A stretch of 64,000 nucleotides of DNA from Neorhizobium galegae bv. orientalis str. HAMBI 540 (GTDB taxonomy: Bacteria > Pseudomonadota > Alphaproteobacteria > Rhizobiales > Rhizobiaceae). Each line of letters starts with the position of its first letter. Position 1 is the stretch's first letter. This document shows positions 7,604 through 14,668 of this stretch, piece by piece. The DNA is taken from the NCBI RefSeq assembly GCF_000731315.1, contig NZ_HG938353.1, positions 3,348,001 to 3,412,000 on the forward strand, given 5' to 3'. The position numbers and the translations under genes are program-made. The notes under the pieces were generated by a model. The model made no database searches. It was not told the origin of the DNA and saw nothing but the letters and a program-made list of their open reading frames with translations.

Positions 7604-7629
7604 AACTATGAGGATGGGGTTTGCGTTCC
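7604..7629 (-). promoter_or_regulatory. Possible EcfG/RpoE2-type promoter, weak
   Basis: Minus-strand GGAAC (7629-7625), 19 bases, TT (7605-7604). This fits only the loose RpoE2 consensus and lies 93 bases before the phosphoribosyltransferase start. Listed because its neighbours have better sites. Confidence 0.28.
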
Positions 7630-7645
7630 GCGCTCTCCAAAAGAG

Positions 7646-7888
7646 TCAGGAGCCCCTGCCTTTGTGGTGCTCGCTTTCCTGGTTGCGGCCGCGAATGATC
7701 GATGGGTCGTCATGGAGGGAAACGTCCGCAGCCCGCATGTCCAGGTTATCGCCGCGACGGAAAGCATCCTTGGCCGCTTCGCTCCGCCGCAAGTCGGGGC
7801 CGGGATCGAATTCCTTCGGCGCATTGGCGGTATTTTCCCGCTTTTCGATGATGTTGCGCTGTTGCTGATGGGTTTTGTTGCCTTGCAT
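7646..7888 (-). CDS. Small hydrophilic protein, unknown function
   Basis: An 80-residue very charged protein beginning with a glutamine-rich stretch (GNKTHQQQRN), without hydrophobic core, probably disordered. AAGGAGGATAGATC immediately before the ATG is a nearly perfect ribosome-binding site, which is the main support for the gene. It follows the 68-residue gene after 20 bases and is probably the last member of a three-gene stress operon starting at 8431. No family function known to me. Confidence 0.7.
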   Translation of the reverse strand: MQGNKTHQQQRNIIEKRENTANAPKEFDPGPDLRRSEAAKDAFRRGDNLDMRAADVSLHDDPSIIRGRNQESEHHKGRGS

Positions 7889-7908
7889 GATCTATCCTCC
7901 TTGAGAGG

Positions 7909-8115
7909 TCATTTGTTCGCCCGGCCGCGTTGGTTGGGATCAACGCCGCCGAACCGGGTCGTGTCGTTGCCGACATCGCCTTCCTCGGTATTCTCGCCGG
8001 CGATCTCGTCGGCACCGGTAAAGCGGTTCAACCCTTTCGACTGGCCTATGCCGGGATCCTCCTTGAGATCGGCGTCGCTCGGCTTGCGGGTCTTGAAATG
8101 TTTGGATGTGGACAT
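7909..8115 (-). CDS. Small hydrophilic protein, unknown function
   Basis: A 68-residue protein with many lysine, aspartate and glycine residues (KTRKPSDADLKEDPGIG near the start and GNDTTRFGGVDP near the end), no cysteine and no membrane segment. The start is supported by AAGGAGGACGATT before the ATG. It lies 45 bases after the frameshifted gene and 20 bases before the next small gene, on the same strand, so one transcript is likely. Sequence composition resembles desiccation- or stress-associated small proteins, but that is an impression only. Confidence 0.7.
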   Translation of the reverse strand: MSTSKHFKTRKPSDADLKEDPGIGQSKGLNRFTGADEIAGENTEEGDVGNDTTRFGGVDPNQRGRANK

Positions 8116-8160
8116 AATCGTCCTCCTTGGCTCTGCGGCACCGCGGTCTCGGCCGCGGCG

Positions 8161-8431
8161 TCAGTGTTTCGTGCTGGACACGAATTTGTTGAACCGGCTG
8201 GGTTTACCGGCTTCCGTTTCTTCCTGAAAAAGGAAGACAAGCTTGTTCTTGTCGAAGATCGAGAAGAAGTCGCCCCATTCTATTCCCTCCAGGGATTCTT
8301 CCGGCTTCCCGAAATCAACGCGCAGAATGCCGCCTTCCTTGGCGCCCTTCACTCGGGCGGGATGGCCGCCCCCGCTCCTCGATCCACTGCCGGATCTCCT
8401 TGTGATCGGTGGTTTCTACGGCTTTGCTCAT
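8161..8431 (-). pseudogene. Frameshifted small stress-associated protein
   Basis: The ATG at 8431 has an excellent ribosome-binding site (AAAGGAGGATCAC) and encodes MSKAVETTDHKEIRQWIEER. In that frame the protein then becomes nonsense, while the -1 register continues from about 8366 with a coherent, family-like sequence (KGAKEGGILRVDFGKP, then WGDFFSIFDKNKLVFLFQEE) to a stop at 8161. The interval is 271 bases, one more than a multiple of three. The break is in the G/C run at 8365-8376. Restored, the protein would be about 89 residues and resembles a widespread short family that I remember as often mislabelled alpha-glucan branching enzyme. Either a true mutation or a sequencing error in the run. 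Confidence 0.75.
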
Positions 8432-8463
8432 AAACGTGATCCTCCTTTCGTGGCTCATTCCCG

Positions 8464-8488
8464 AACCGGGACGGCTAACGAAGGTTCC
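8464..8488 (-). promoter_or_regulatory. EcfG/RpoE2-type promoter for the small-gene operon
   Basis: Minus-strand GGAAC (8488-8484), 16 bases, GGTT (8467-8464), placing a transcription start about 25 bases before the ATG at 8431. It would drive the frameshifted gene and the two small genes behind it. Confidence 0.6.
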
Positions 8489-8519
8489 GTCGCGACCAAG
8501 CGAAATGAAAAGCGAAGAA

Positions 8520-8544
8520 GGAACAAAACTCATGATCACGGGTT
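8520..8544 (+). promoter_or_regulatory. EcfG/RpoE2-type promoter for a candidate small RNA
   Basis: GGAAC at 8520-8524, 16 bases, GGTT at 8541-8544, divergent from the site at 8464-8488. The first plus-strand gene downstream is cydA, more than 230 bases away and beyond an intrinsic terminator, so the natural product of this promoter is a short transcript. Confidence 0.55.
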
Positions 8545-8549
8545 CAACG

Positions 8550-8637
8550 CGGGTCGGACGCATGACCTCCACGCGGTCGACATTGTCATAAGTACCCTCC
8601 CCAACTTGGCGCTTCCCCTCACCGGGAAGCGCTTTTT
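8550..8637 (+). ncRNA. Candidate stress-regulated small RNA, about 88 nt
   Basis: Starts a few bases after the -10 of a GGAAC-N16-GGTT promoter and ends at an intrinsic terminator. By hand-folding, bases 8553-8581 form a hairpin (GTCGG and CGC paired with GCG and TCGAC, one A-G mismatch) whose 11-base loop shows CCTCC at 8566-8570, an anti-Shine-Dalgarno sequence. A single-stranded linker follows with CCCTCCCC at 8595-8602, then the terminator. No open reading frame of note. The layout resembles C-rich-loop alphaproteobacterial sRNAs such as Caulobacter GsrN, which is also driven by the general-stress sigma factor; homology is not claimed. Confidence 0.45.
8609..8637 (+). terminator. Intrinsic terminator
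   Basis: Perfect 9-bp stem GCGCTTCCC / GGGAAGCGC with a 6-base loop, followed directly by TTTTT (8633-8637). No protein gene precedes it on the plus strand for about 1.8 kb, which is why a small RNA is proposed upstream. Confidence 0.85.
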
Positions 8638-8776
8638 CGTTCACTGTGGCGGTCCGACGCAGGACTGCGGCATCGGGGCGCGCGGCATTCACGCGTATTG
8701 ATCTCTTGACGCCCCGCACCGATTGTCATCCGATGAGATGGGTGGGCCATTGGCCGCGCCAGAAAAGGGATACGCC

Positions 8777-10195
8777 ATGTTCGAGACCTTCGACGCGACG
8801 CTGCTGGCGCGCATGCAGTTCGCCTTCACGGTCTCGTTCCACATCATTTTCCCCGCGTTTTCGATCGGGCTGGCGAGTTATCTCGCTGTGCTGGAAGGTC
8901 TTTGGCTGTGGACGAAAAAGGTCGTTTATCTGGAGCTGTTCGACTTCTGGAAGACGATTTTTGCCCTCGCCTTCGGCATGGGCGTCGTCTCCGGTATCGT
9001 CATGTCCTACCAGTTCGGCACGAACTGGAGCGTGTTCTCGGACAAGGTCGGCCCGATCATCGGCCCGCTGATGGGTTACGAAGTGCTGTCGGCCTTCTTT
9101 CTGGAGGCCGGTTTCCTCGGCATCATGCTGTTCGGCCGCAACCGCGTCGGCCCCGGCCTGCATTTCTTCGCGACGCTGATGGTCGCGGTCGGCACGCTGA
9201 TTTCGGCCACCTGGATCCTTTCCGCCAACTCCTGGATGCAGACGCCGCAGGGTTTTGCGATGAACGACAAGGGTCAGTTCATCCCCGCCGACTGGTGGGC
9301 GGTCATCTTCAACCCGTCCTTCCCCTATCGCCTCGTCCACATGGTGCTCGCCGCCTATCTGACCACCGCCCTTGTGGTCGGCGCGGTCGGCGGCCTGCAC
9401 CTTCTGCGCCGCACCGCCCCCTTGCGGGCCGGCACGATGTTCTCGATGGCCATGTGGATGCTGACATTGGTCGCCCCGATCCAGATCTTTGCCGGCGACC
9501 AGCACGGCCTCAACACGCTGGAGCACCAGCCGGTCAAGGTCATGGCGATGGAGGGCCACTACCAGAGCCATCCGGACGGCGCGCCGCTGATCCTCTTCGG
9601 CCTGCCGAACCAGGCCGAACAACGGATCGACTACGCAATCGAGATCCCGAAGCTTTCGAGCCTCATCCTGAAACACAGCCTCGATGCGCCGCTCAAGGGC
9701 CTCGACACGGTGCCGCGCGAATTGCAGCCGCCGGTACCAATCGTGTTCTGGTCCTTCCGCATCATGGTCGGCCTCGGCTTCGCCATGCTGGGTCTCGGCC
9801 TCTGGAGCCTTTACTGTCGATGGAGAGGCCGCCTCTACACCTCCGAATGGCTGCACCGGGCCGCGATGGTGATGGGGCCAGCCGGCTTCGTCGCCGTGCT
9901 CGCCGGGTGGGTGACAACCGAGGTCGGCCGCCAGCCCTATACGGTCTACGGCCACCTGCTGACCGCCAATTCCGTCTCGCCGATCGCGGCGGCGGCTGTA
10001 GGCTCCTCACTGATCGCCTTCGTCATCGTCTATTTCCTCGTCTTTGGCGCGGGCACCTTCTACATCCTGCGGCTGATGTCCCGGCCGCCGCGCGATCCGA
10101 GCGGCGATCTCGGCGAAGGCCCGATCCGAACCGCCGGCATTACGCCCGCCCCACACGTCGCATCGCTCCATGCAGGAGGCCGTCATGGTCATTGA
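8777..10195 (+). CDS. cydA: Cytochrome bd-type ubiquinol oxidase subunit I (CIO type)
   Basis: A 472-residue polytopic inner-membrane subunit that oxidises ubiquinol and reduces oxygen to water, without proton pumping. It has the N-terminal FHIIFPAFSIG with the heme-ligand histidine, the oxygen-reducing-site region GYEVLSAFFLEAGFLG and the C-terminal-half signature TEVGRQPYTVYG (usually GRQPW). The short quinol loop and the following DUF2474 gene point to the cyanide-insensitive CioA branch. The ATG at 8777 follows AAGGGATACGCC; an ATG 18 codons earlier has no comparable site. It overlaps cydB by 11 bases. No clear FNR/FixK box was found upstream. Confidence 0.95.
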   Translation: MFETFDATLLARMQFAFTVSFHIIFPAFSIGLASYLAVLEGLWLWTKKVVYLELFDFWKTIFALAFGMGVVSGIVMSYQFGTNWSVFSDKVGPIIGPLMGYEVLSAFFLEAGFLGIMLFGRNRVGPGLHFFATLMVAVGTLISATWILSANSWMQTPQGFAMNDKGQFIPADWWAVIFNPSFPYRLVHMVLAAYLTTALVVGAVGGLHLLRRTAPLRAGTMFSMAMWMLTLVAPIQIFAGDQHGLNTLEHQPVKVMAMEGHYQSHPDGAPLILFGLPNQAEQRIDYAIEIPKLSSLILKHSLDAPLKGLDTVPRELQPPVPIVFWSFRIMVGLGFAMLGLGLWSLYCRWRGRLYTSEWLHRAAMVMGPAGFVAVLAGWVTTEVGRQPYTVYGHLLTANSVSPIAAAAVGSSLIAFVIVYFLVFGAGTFYILRLMSRPPRDPSGDLGEGPIRTAGITPAPHVASLHAGGRHGH

Positions 10196-11189
10196 CCTTC
10201 CCTTCATCTGGGCGGCCATCATCGCCTTTGCGGTGCTTGCCTATGTCATCCTCGACGGCTTCGACCTCGGCGTCGGCATCCTCTTTCCGCTGTTTCCGGA
10301 AAAGCGCCATCGCGACGTGATGATGAACAGCGTCGCACCGGTCTGGGACGGCAACGAGACCTGGCTGGTGCTGGGTGGCGGCGGGCTGATGGCGGTCTTT
10401 CCGCTCGCCTATGCGACGATCCTGCCGGCACTCTACGCATCTATCATCGCCATGCTGCTCGGGCTGATCTTTCGAGGCGTCGCCTTCGAATACCGCTGGC
10501 GCACCGGCCGGGCGCAATATCTCTGGAACTGGGCCTTTGCCGGCGGCTCGTTCATGGCGGCGTTGGCCCAAGGGATCGCGCTCGGGGCGTTGGTACAGGG
10601 CATTCCGGTTGCAAACCGCGCCTATTCCGGCGGCTGGTGGGACTGGCTGACACCGTTTTCGATCGCCACCGGCCTTGCGGTCGTCATCGGTTACGCACTG
10701 CTCGGCTCGACCTGGCTGGTGATGAAAACGACGGGCGACCTTCGCGACAAGGCCCGCAGCCTTTCCTATATCGCAGCGCTCGCGACGCTCGCCGCGATGG
10801 CGATCTTCAGCCTCTGGACGCCCTTTCTCGAACCGCTCTATCTGAAACGCTGGTTTTCCTGGCCGACGGCGATCTTCAGCATCATCGTGCCGCTGCTTGT
10901 CCTCGGCTGCTTCTGGCTTCTGCTCACGGGCCTGAAAAACAACCGCGACAGCCGGCCTTTCCTTGCGGCGCTCGGCCTTTTCATACTTGGCTACGCAGGC
11001 ATCGGCATCAGCTTCTATCCGTATATCGTACCGACATCCGTGACGATCTGGGATGCGGCGGCCCCCGACGAAAGCCTCGGCTTCCTGCTGGTCGGCGCGC
11101 TGATCCTCGTGCCGCTGATCCTTGCCTATACGAGCTATGCCTATTGGGTCTTCCGCGGCAAGATCGATCCGGAAGAGGGTTATCACTGA
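10185..11189 (+). CDS. cydB: Cytochrome bd-type ubiquinol oxidase subunit II
   Basis: A 334-residue polytopic membrane protein that supports heme insertion and assembly with subunit I. The family signatures LDGFDLGVG near residue 24 and VWDGNETWLVLGGGGLMAVFP near residue 53 are intact. The ATG at 10185 is preceded by CAGGAGGCCGTC; the ATG five codons upstream is inside that ribosome-binding site. The start lies inside the end of cydA and the stop codon overlaps the ATG of the next tiny gene (TGATG), indicating translational coupling of all three. Confidence 0.95.
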   Translation: MVIDLPFIWAAIIAFAVLAYVILDGFDLGVGILFPLFPEKRHRDVMMNSVAPVWDGNETWLVLGGGGLMAVFPLAYATILPALYASIIAMLLGLIFRGVAFEYRWRTGRAQYLWNWAFAGGSFMAALAQGIALGALVQGIPVANRAYSGGWWDWLTPFSIATGLAVVIGYALLGSTWLVMKTTGDLRDKARSLSYIAALATLAAMAIFSLWTPFLEPLYLKRWFSWPTAIFSIIVPLLVLGCFWLLLTGLKNNRDSRPFLAALGLFILGYAGIGISFYPYIVPTSVTIWDAAAPDESLGFLLVGALILVPLILAYTSYAYWVFRGKIDPEEGYH

Positions 11190-11302
11190 TGGCCGGCAGC
11201 GAAACCTTCAGGCGGCTCGCCTGGTTCGTCGCTCTCTGGATCGCCGGCGTCCTGACGGTCGGCACCGTCGGCCTGATCATTAAATTCTGGCTCGGCGCCT
11301 AA
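11189..11302 (+). CDS. DUF2474-type small bd-oxidase accessory protein
   Basis: A 37-residue protein (begins MAGSETFRRLAWF, ends IIKFWLGA) with a single membrane helix spanning about residues 12-34. Its ATG overlaps the cydB stop codon, the position occupied in CIO-type operons by DUF2474 proteins and in E. coli cydAB by CydX, a 37-residue subunit needed for stable oxidase. The similarity to CydX is in size, topology and place rather than clear sequence. Its stop overlaps the convergent XRE-cupin stop by three bases. Confidence 0.82.
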   Translation: MAGSETFRRLAWFVALWIAGVLTVGTVGLIIKFWLGA

Positions 11303-11862
11303 CGCCGTGTCAGCGCCACAACATAACGCGCCGGTTCCGTGCCCGGATTGAAAAAGACGCAATCGGCCGGCGTCCCGAGCAGAAGGCAATCGCCTTCGGT
11401 AAGCTGATGCGTCACCGCTCCCTCCTGGAAATCGAGCCGGCCCGAAAGCACCCAGATCTGCTGGTGCTGGAAGGCGAAGGCGGATGCCGGATAGGGCACG
11501 CGGACGCCTGAGGGCAGCGACACATCCAGAAGCTCCAGCAGCGAATTCGGTGGGGAGACTGCACGTCGCGTATAACCCGTCTCCGGATCGGTCCAGACCG
11601 ACTGTTCCGCCTGTAGCGCGACACGCTCCTGTGCCCGCTCGGCAAGCGCCAGCAGTACCGAAAGCGGCAGACCGAAGGCGCCCGAGAGCCGGCCGAGCAC
11701 GGTCGCCGTCGGGCTCGCCTCGCTGCGCTCGATCTTGCTGATCATCGCCTTGGACACGCCCGAGCGTTCGGCAAGCTCGGCGAGCGACCAGCCCCGCGCC
11801 TCCCGCTCGATCTTCAGCCGAGTGGCGATCGCCTGGACCGGGTCGTTCTCCATCTGCTGCAA
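11299..11862 (-). CDS. XRE-family regulator with C-terminal cupin domain
   Basis: 187 residues: an N-terminal helix-turn-helix (WSLAELAERSGVSKAMISKIE, residues about 25-46) and a C-terminal small cupin barrel (VPYPASAFAFQHQQIWVLSG, residues about 120-140) that senses a ligand in this family (PuuR/DdlR/SutR types). The frame begins with TTG at 11862, which has AAAGG at proper distance; an ATG at 11853 is the alternative. Divergent from the monooxygenase gene across a 95-base gap holding a 14-bp-arm inverted repeat, so it most likely regulates that gene and itself. The inducer is unknown. Confidence 0.88.
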   Translation of the reverse strand: MQQMENDPVQAIATRLKIEREARGWSLAELAERSGVSKAMISKIERSEASPTATVLGRLSGAFGLPLSVLLALAERAQERVALQAEQSVWTDPETGYTRRAVSPPNSLLELLDVSLPSGVRVPYPASAFAFQHQQIWVLSGRLDFQEGAVTHQLTEGDCLLLGTPADCVFFNPGTEPARYVVALTRR

Positions 11863-11880
11863 GCGGCTTGCCTTTCAAAG

Positions 11881-11922
11881 TTCGTCTTCTATAGTGGACG
11901 ATAACATCCTATAAGAGACGAA
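11881..11922. promoter_or_regulatory. Inverted-repeat operator, probably of the XRE-cupin regulator
   Basis: Left arm TTCGTCTTCTATAG (11881-11894) and right arm CTATAAGAGACGAA (11909-11922) are inverted with 12 of 14 matching bases and a 14-base spacer containing GTGGACGAT. It sits exactly between the divergent start codons. Confidence 0.65.
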
Positions 11923-11956
11923 CCTTGTCGGCAATGGGGAATTCAAAGGGAAGATC

Positions 11957-13318
11957 GTGACACGCGAAATCCGTTTCAACGCCTTCGATATGAACTGCGT
12001 CGGCCACATCCAGCAGGGGCTCTGGGCACATCCCCGCGATCAGTCGCACCGTTATGCGCAACTGCACTACTGGACGGACTATGCGAAAAGGCTGGAGGCC
12101 GGCCTGTTCGACGGCATATTCCTCGCCGACGTTCTCGGCGTCAACGACGTCTTCGGAGGCAGCAACGCGGCGGCTTTGAGGGGTGCCGTACAGGTGCCAG
12201 TCAACGATCCGCTGCTGTTGGTGCCGGCCATGGCCGCGGTCACCGAACATCTCTCATTTGGCGTTACCGCCAACCTGACCCATGAACCGCCGTTCGTATT
12301 TGCCCGCCGCATGTCGACGCTCGATCACCTGACGGGTGGCCGGATCGGCTGGAACATCGTCACCGGTTACCTCGACAGCGCCGCCAAGGCCATCGGCCTC
12401 GGCGGCATGGCCGCCCACGACGACCGCTACGACCTCGCCGACGAATATATGGAGGTCATGTACCGGCTGTGGGAGGCAAGCTGGGAAGACGATGCCGTGG
12501 TCTTCGACCGGGCAAATCACGTCTATGCAGACCCGGCCAAGGTCCACAAGGTGCACCACCGCGGCAAGCAATACGGCATCGAGGCGATCCATCTCTGCGA
12601 ACCCTCGCCGCAGCGCACACCGGTCCTCTACCAGGCCGGTTCCTCAACCCGCGGCCGGCAGTTCGCCGCCACCCACGCCGAGTGCGTCTTCGTCAACGGC
12701 CAGAAGACCGAAGGCGTCAAGGGCATCGTCGACGACATCAGGGCTCGCGCCGTCGAATACGGCCGCAACGCGGAGGACGTCAAAGTCTTTGTCGGCGCCA
12801 CGATCGTTACCGGCCGCACCGAAAAGGAAGCCCGCGAAAAATTCGAGGATTATCGCGCCTATGCGAGTTCCGAAGGCGCGCTCGTGCATGCGGCCGGCTC
12901 GCTCGGCATCGATTTTGCAAAATACGATCTCGACGAACCGATCGAGACCGGCAAGAGTTCGGCGATCGTCTCCAATGTCGAGGCGATGACCCGCACCGCC
13001 GGGCCGCAATGGACCAAGCGCAAGCTGCTCGACCAGATGGTTCTCGGCAGCCGCCAGGCGCCGATGATCGGTTCCGCCGAACAGATCGCCGACAATCTCG
13101 TCGCCTGGATGGATGAGGCCGGCGTCGACGGTTTTAACCTGTCGCGCACCGTTGTGCCGGAATGTTTCGACGATATCATCGAGCTTGTGATTCCGATCCT
13201 GCAGGAGCGTGGCCTCTACAAGACCGGCTATCGCGAAGGTCCGTTCCGTGAAAAGCTGTTCGGAACGCCGCGCCTGCCGAGCCGGCATATCGCCGCCAGA
13301 TACCGCATCACGGGATAA
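11957..13318 (+). CDS. FMN-dependent monooxygenase, NtaA/SnaA/DszA family
   Basis: A 453-residue bacterial-luciferase-fold (TIM barrel) monooxygenase that uses reduced FMN supplied by a separate reductase. Typical motifs: RFNAFDMN at the start, DGIFLADVLG near residue 53, RMSTLDHLTGGRIGWNIVT near residue 117 and PVLYQAGSSTRGRQFAA near residue 220. Members oxidise nitrilotriacetate, dibenzothiophene sulfone, alkyl sulfur compounds and others, so the substrate is open. Start is GTG, with AAGGGAAGATC before it. No flavin reductase gene is adjacent. The MFS gene follows after four bases. Regulation by the divergent XRE-cupin protein is likely. Confidence 0.9.
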   Translation: MTREIRFNAFDMNCVGHIQQGLWAHPRDQSHRYAQLHYWTDYAKRLEAGLFDGIFLADVLGVNDVFGGSNAAALRGAVQVPVNDPLLLVPAMAAVTEHLSFGVTANLTHEPPFVFARRMSTLDHLTGGRIGWNIVTGYLDSAAKAIGLGGMAAHDDRYDLADEYMEVMYRLWEASWEDDAVVFDRANHVYADPAKVHKVHHRGKQYGIEAIHLCEPSPQRTPVLYQAGSSTRGRQFAATHAECVFVNGQKTEGVKGIVDDIRARAVEYGRNAEDVKVFVGATIVTGRTEKEAREKFEDYRAYASSEGALVHAAGSLGIDFAKYDLDEPIETGKSSAIVSNVEAMTRTAGPQWTKRKLLDQMVLGSRQAPMIGSAEQIADNLVAWMDEAGVDGFNLSRTVVPECFDDIIELVIPILQERGLYKTGYREGPFREKLFGTPRLPSRHIAARYRITG

Positions 13319-13322
13319 AATT

Positions 13323-14558
13323 ATGAGCACCGCGACGACCCTGGAAACGCCAGCCGAAGGCCGCTGGTCGATGCTGGCGCTGCTGTGCTTCGCCGTCGTG
13401 CTCTCCTTTTCCTGCTGGTTTTCGGCAAACGCGATCGCGCCGGAGCTGAAACGCGCCTGGTCGCTGTCCGAAAATGCCGCCGCCTGGCTCACAAACGGCG
13501 TGCAGATCGGCTTCGTGATCGGCGCTCTGGCCGCAAGCCTCTTCAACCTGCCGGACCTCATCCGCATGAACCGGCTGATGGCGGCCTCCGCCCTGCTTGC
13601 CGCGCTCTCCAATGCCGCCTTGGCTCTGGAACCCGGCCCGGCCGGCGCCATCCTCTGCCGCATGGTCACCGGCTTCGCACTTGCCGGCGTTTATCCGCCG
13701 GCGCTGAAGCTCGTCTCAACCTGGTTTATCTCCGGACGAGGCCTGGCGTTGGCCGGCGTCATCGGCGCGATCACCGCCGGCTCGTCGCTGCCGCATCTCT
13801 TTCGCGGCATGTCATCCGCCGTTGACTGGCACAATGTCGTGTTGCTTTCGAGCAGTGCGACGCTGGTCGGCGCCGTCGTTCTCCTCCTCTTCACCCGTGA
13901 AGGCCCCTATCCGTTCGGCAAGGCTCTGTTCGATCCGCGCCAGATCGGCCGGGTGCTGAAGGACCGCAACCTGCTGCTCGTCAACGGCGGTTATCTCGGC
14001 CATATGTGGGAACTTTATGCCATGTGGGCCTGGCTGCTCGCCTATCTGACCGCAGCCCTCGACAAGGGTGGAACCGGCATCAGCAGCGAGGCCTCGCTGC
14101 TCACCTTCATCGCGGTTGCATCAGGCGTGTTCGGCTGTTTTGCCGGCGGCGTGCTCTCGGACCGTTTTGGCCGTACCGCCACCACCGCCGGCCTGATGAT
14201 TGTCTCCGGCCTCTGCGCCCTGACCATCGGCTTCGTCTTCGACGGCCCCTTCTGGCTGCTGGCGCTGGTGGTGATCGTCTGGGGCATTTCGATCATCGGA
14301 GACTCGGCGCAATTCTCGGCCGCTGTCACCGAACTTGCCGACCGCAACTACATCGGCACGGCACTATCACTGCAGATGGGCATGGGTTTCGCGCTGACGA
14401 TCTTCATGATCTGGCTGATGCCGCATCTGGCCGCAATTCTCGGCGGCTGGCGTTGGACATTCGTGTTGCTGGCGGTCGGGCCGATCTTCGGCGCCGCTTC
14501 CATGCTGATCCTGCGAAGCAGGCCGGAAGCCGTCCGGCTTGCCGGCGGAAGGCGCTGA
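13323..14558 (+). CDS. MFS transporter
   Basis: A 411-residue major facilitator with about 12 membrane segments; the cytoplasmic loop motif between helices 8 and 9 (GVLSDRFGRTATT) is visible. It has the general look of the CynX/NimT-like or nitrate-type subfamilies of small-organic-anion carriers, but the substrate cannot be read. It follows the monooxygenase after four bases, so it probably imports that enzyme's substrate or exports its product. A longer reading from 13209 lies inside the preceding gene and is rejected. Confidence 0.85.
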   Translation: MSTATTLETPAEGRWSMLALLCFAVVLSFSCWFSANAIAPELKRAWSLSENAAAWLTNGVQIGFVIGALAASLFNLPDLIRMNRLMAASALLAALSNAALALEPGPAGAILCRMVTGFALAGVYPPALKLVSTWFISGRGLALAGVIGAITAGSSLPHLFRGMSSAVDWHNVVLLSSSATLVGAVVLLLFTREGPYPFGKALFDPRQIGRVLKDRNLLLVNGGYLGHMWELYAMWAWLLAYLTAALDKGGTGISSEASLLTFIAVASGVFGCFAGGVLSDRFGRTATTAGLMIVSGLCALTIGFVFDGPFWLLALVVIVWGISIIGDSAQFSAAVTELADRNYIGTALSLQMGMGFALTIFMIWLMPHLAAILGGWRWTFVLLAVGPIFGAASMLILRSRPEAVRLAGGRR

Positions 14559-14668
14559 TCAGGCGACGAGGCGCGGTCGAAGGAATTTGCTTGCGCGAAT
14601 TATTCGAGCGTATAATAAGCCGTGACGCCGTGCGAAAAACGGCCTGCCCGTTCCTCAGGAGATGACCC

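Noticed and set aside
8697..8712. Possible FNR/FixK box (TTGAT....) before cydA
   Set aside because: Only the left half fits; the right half does not match ATCAA, so oxygen control through this site is not supported.
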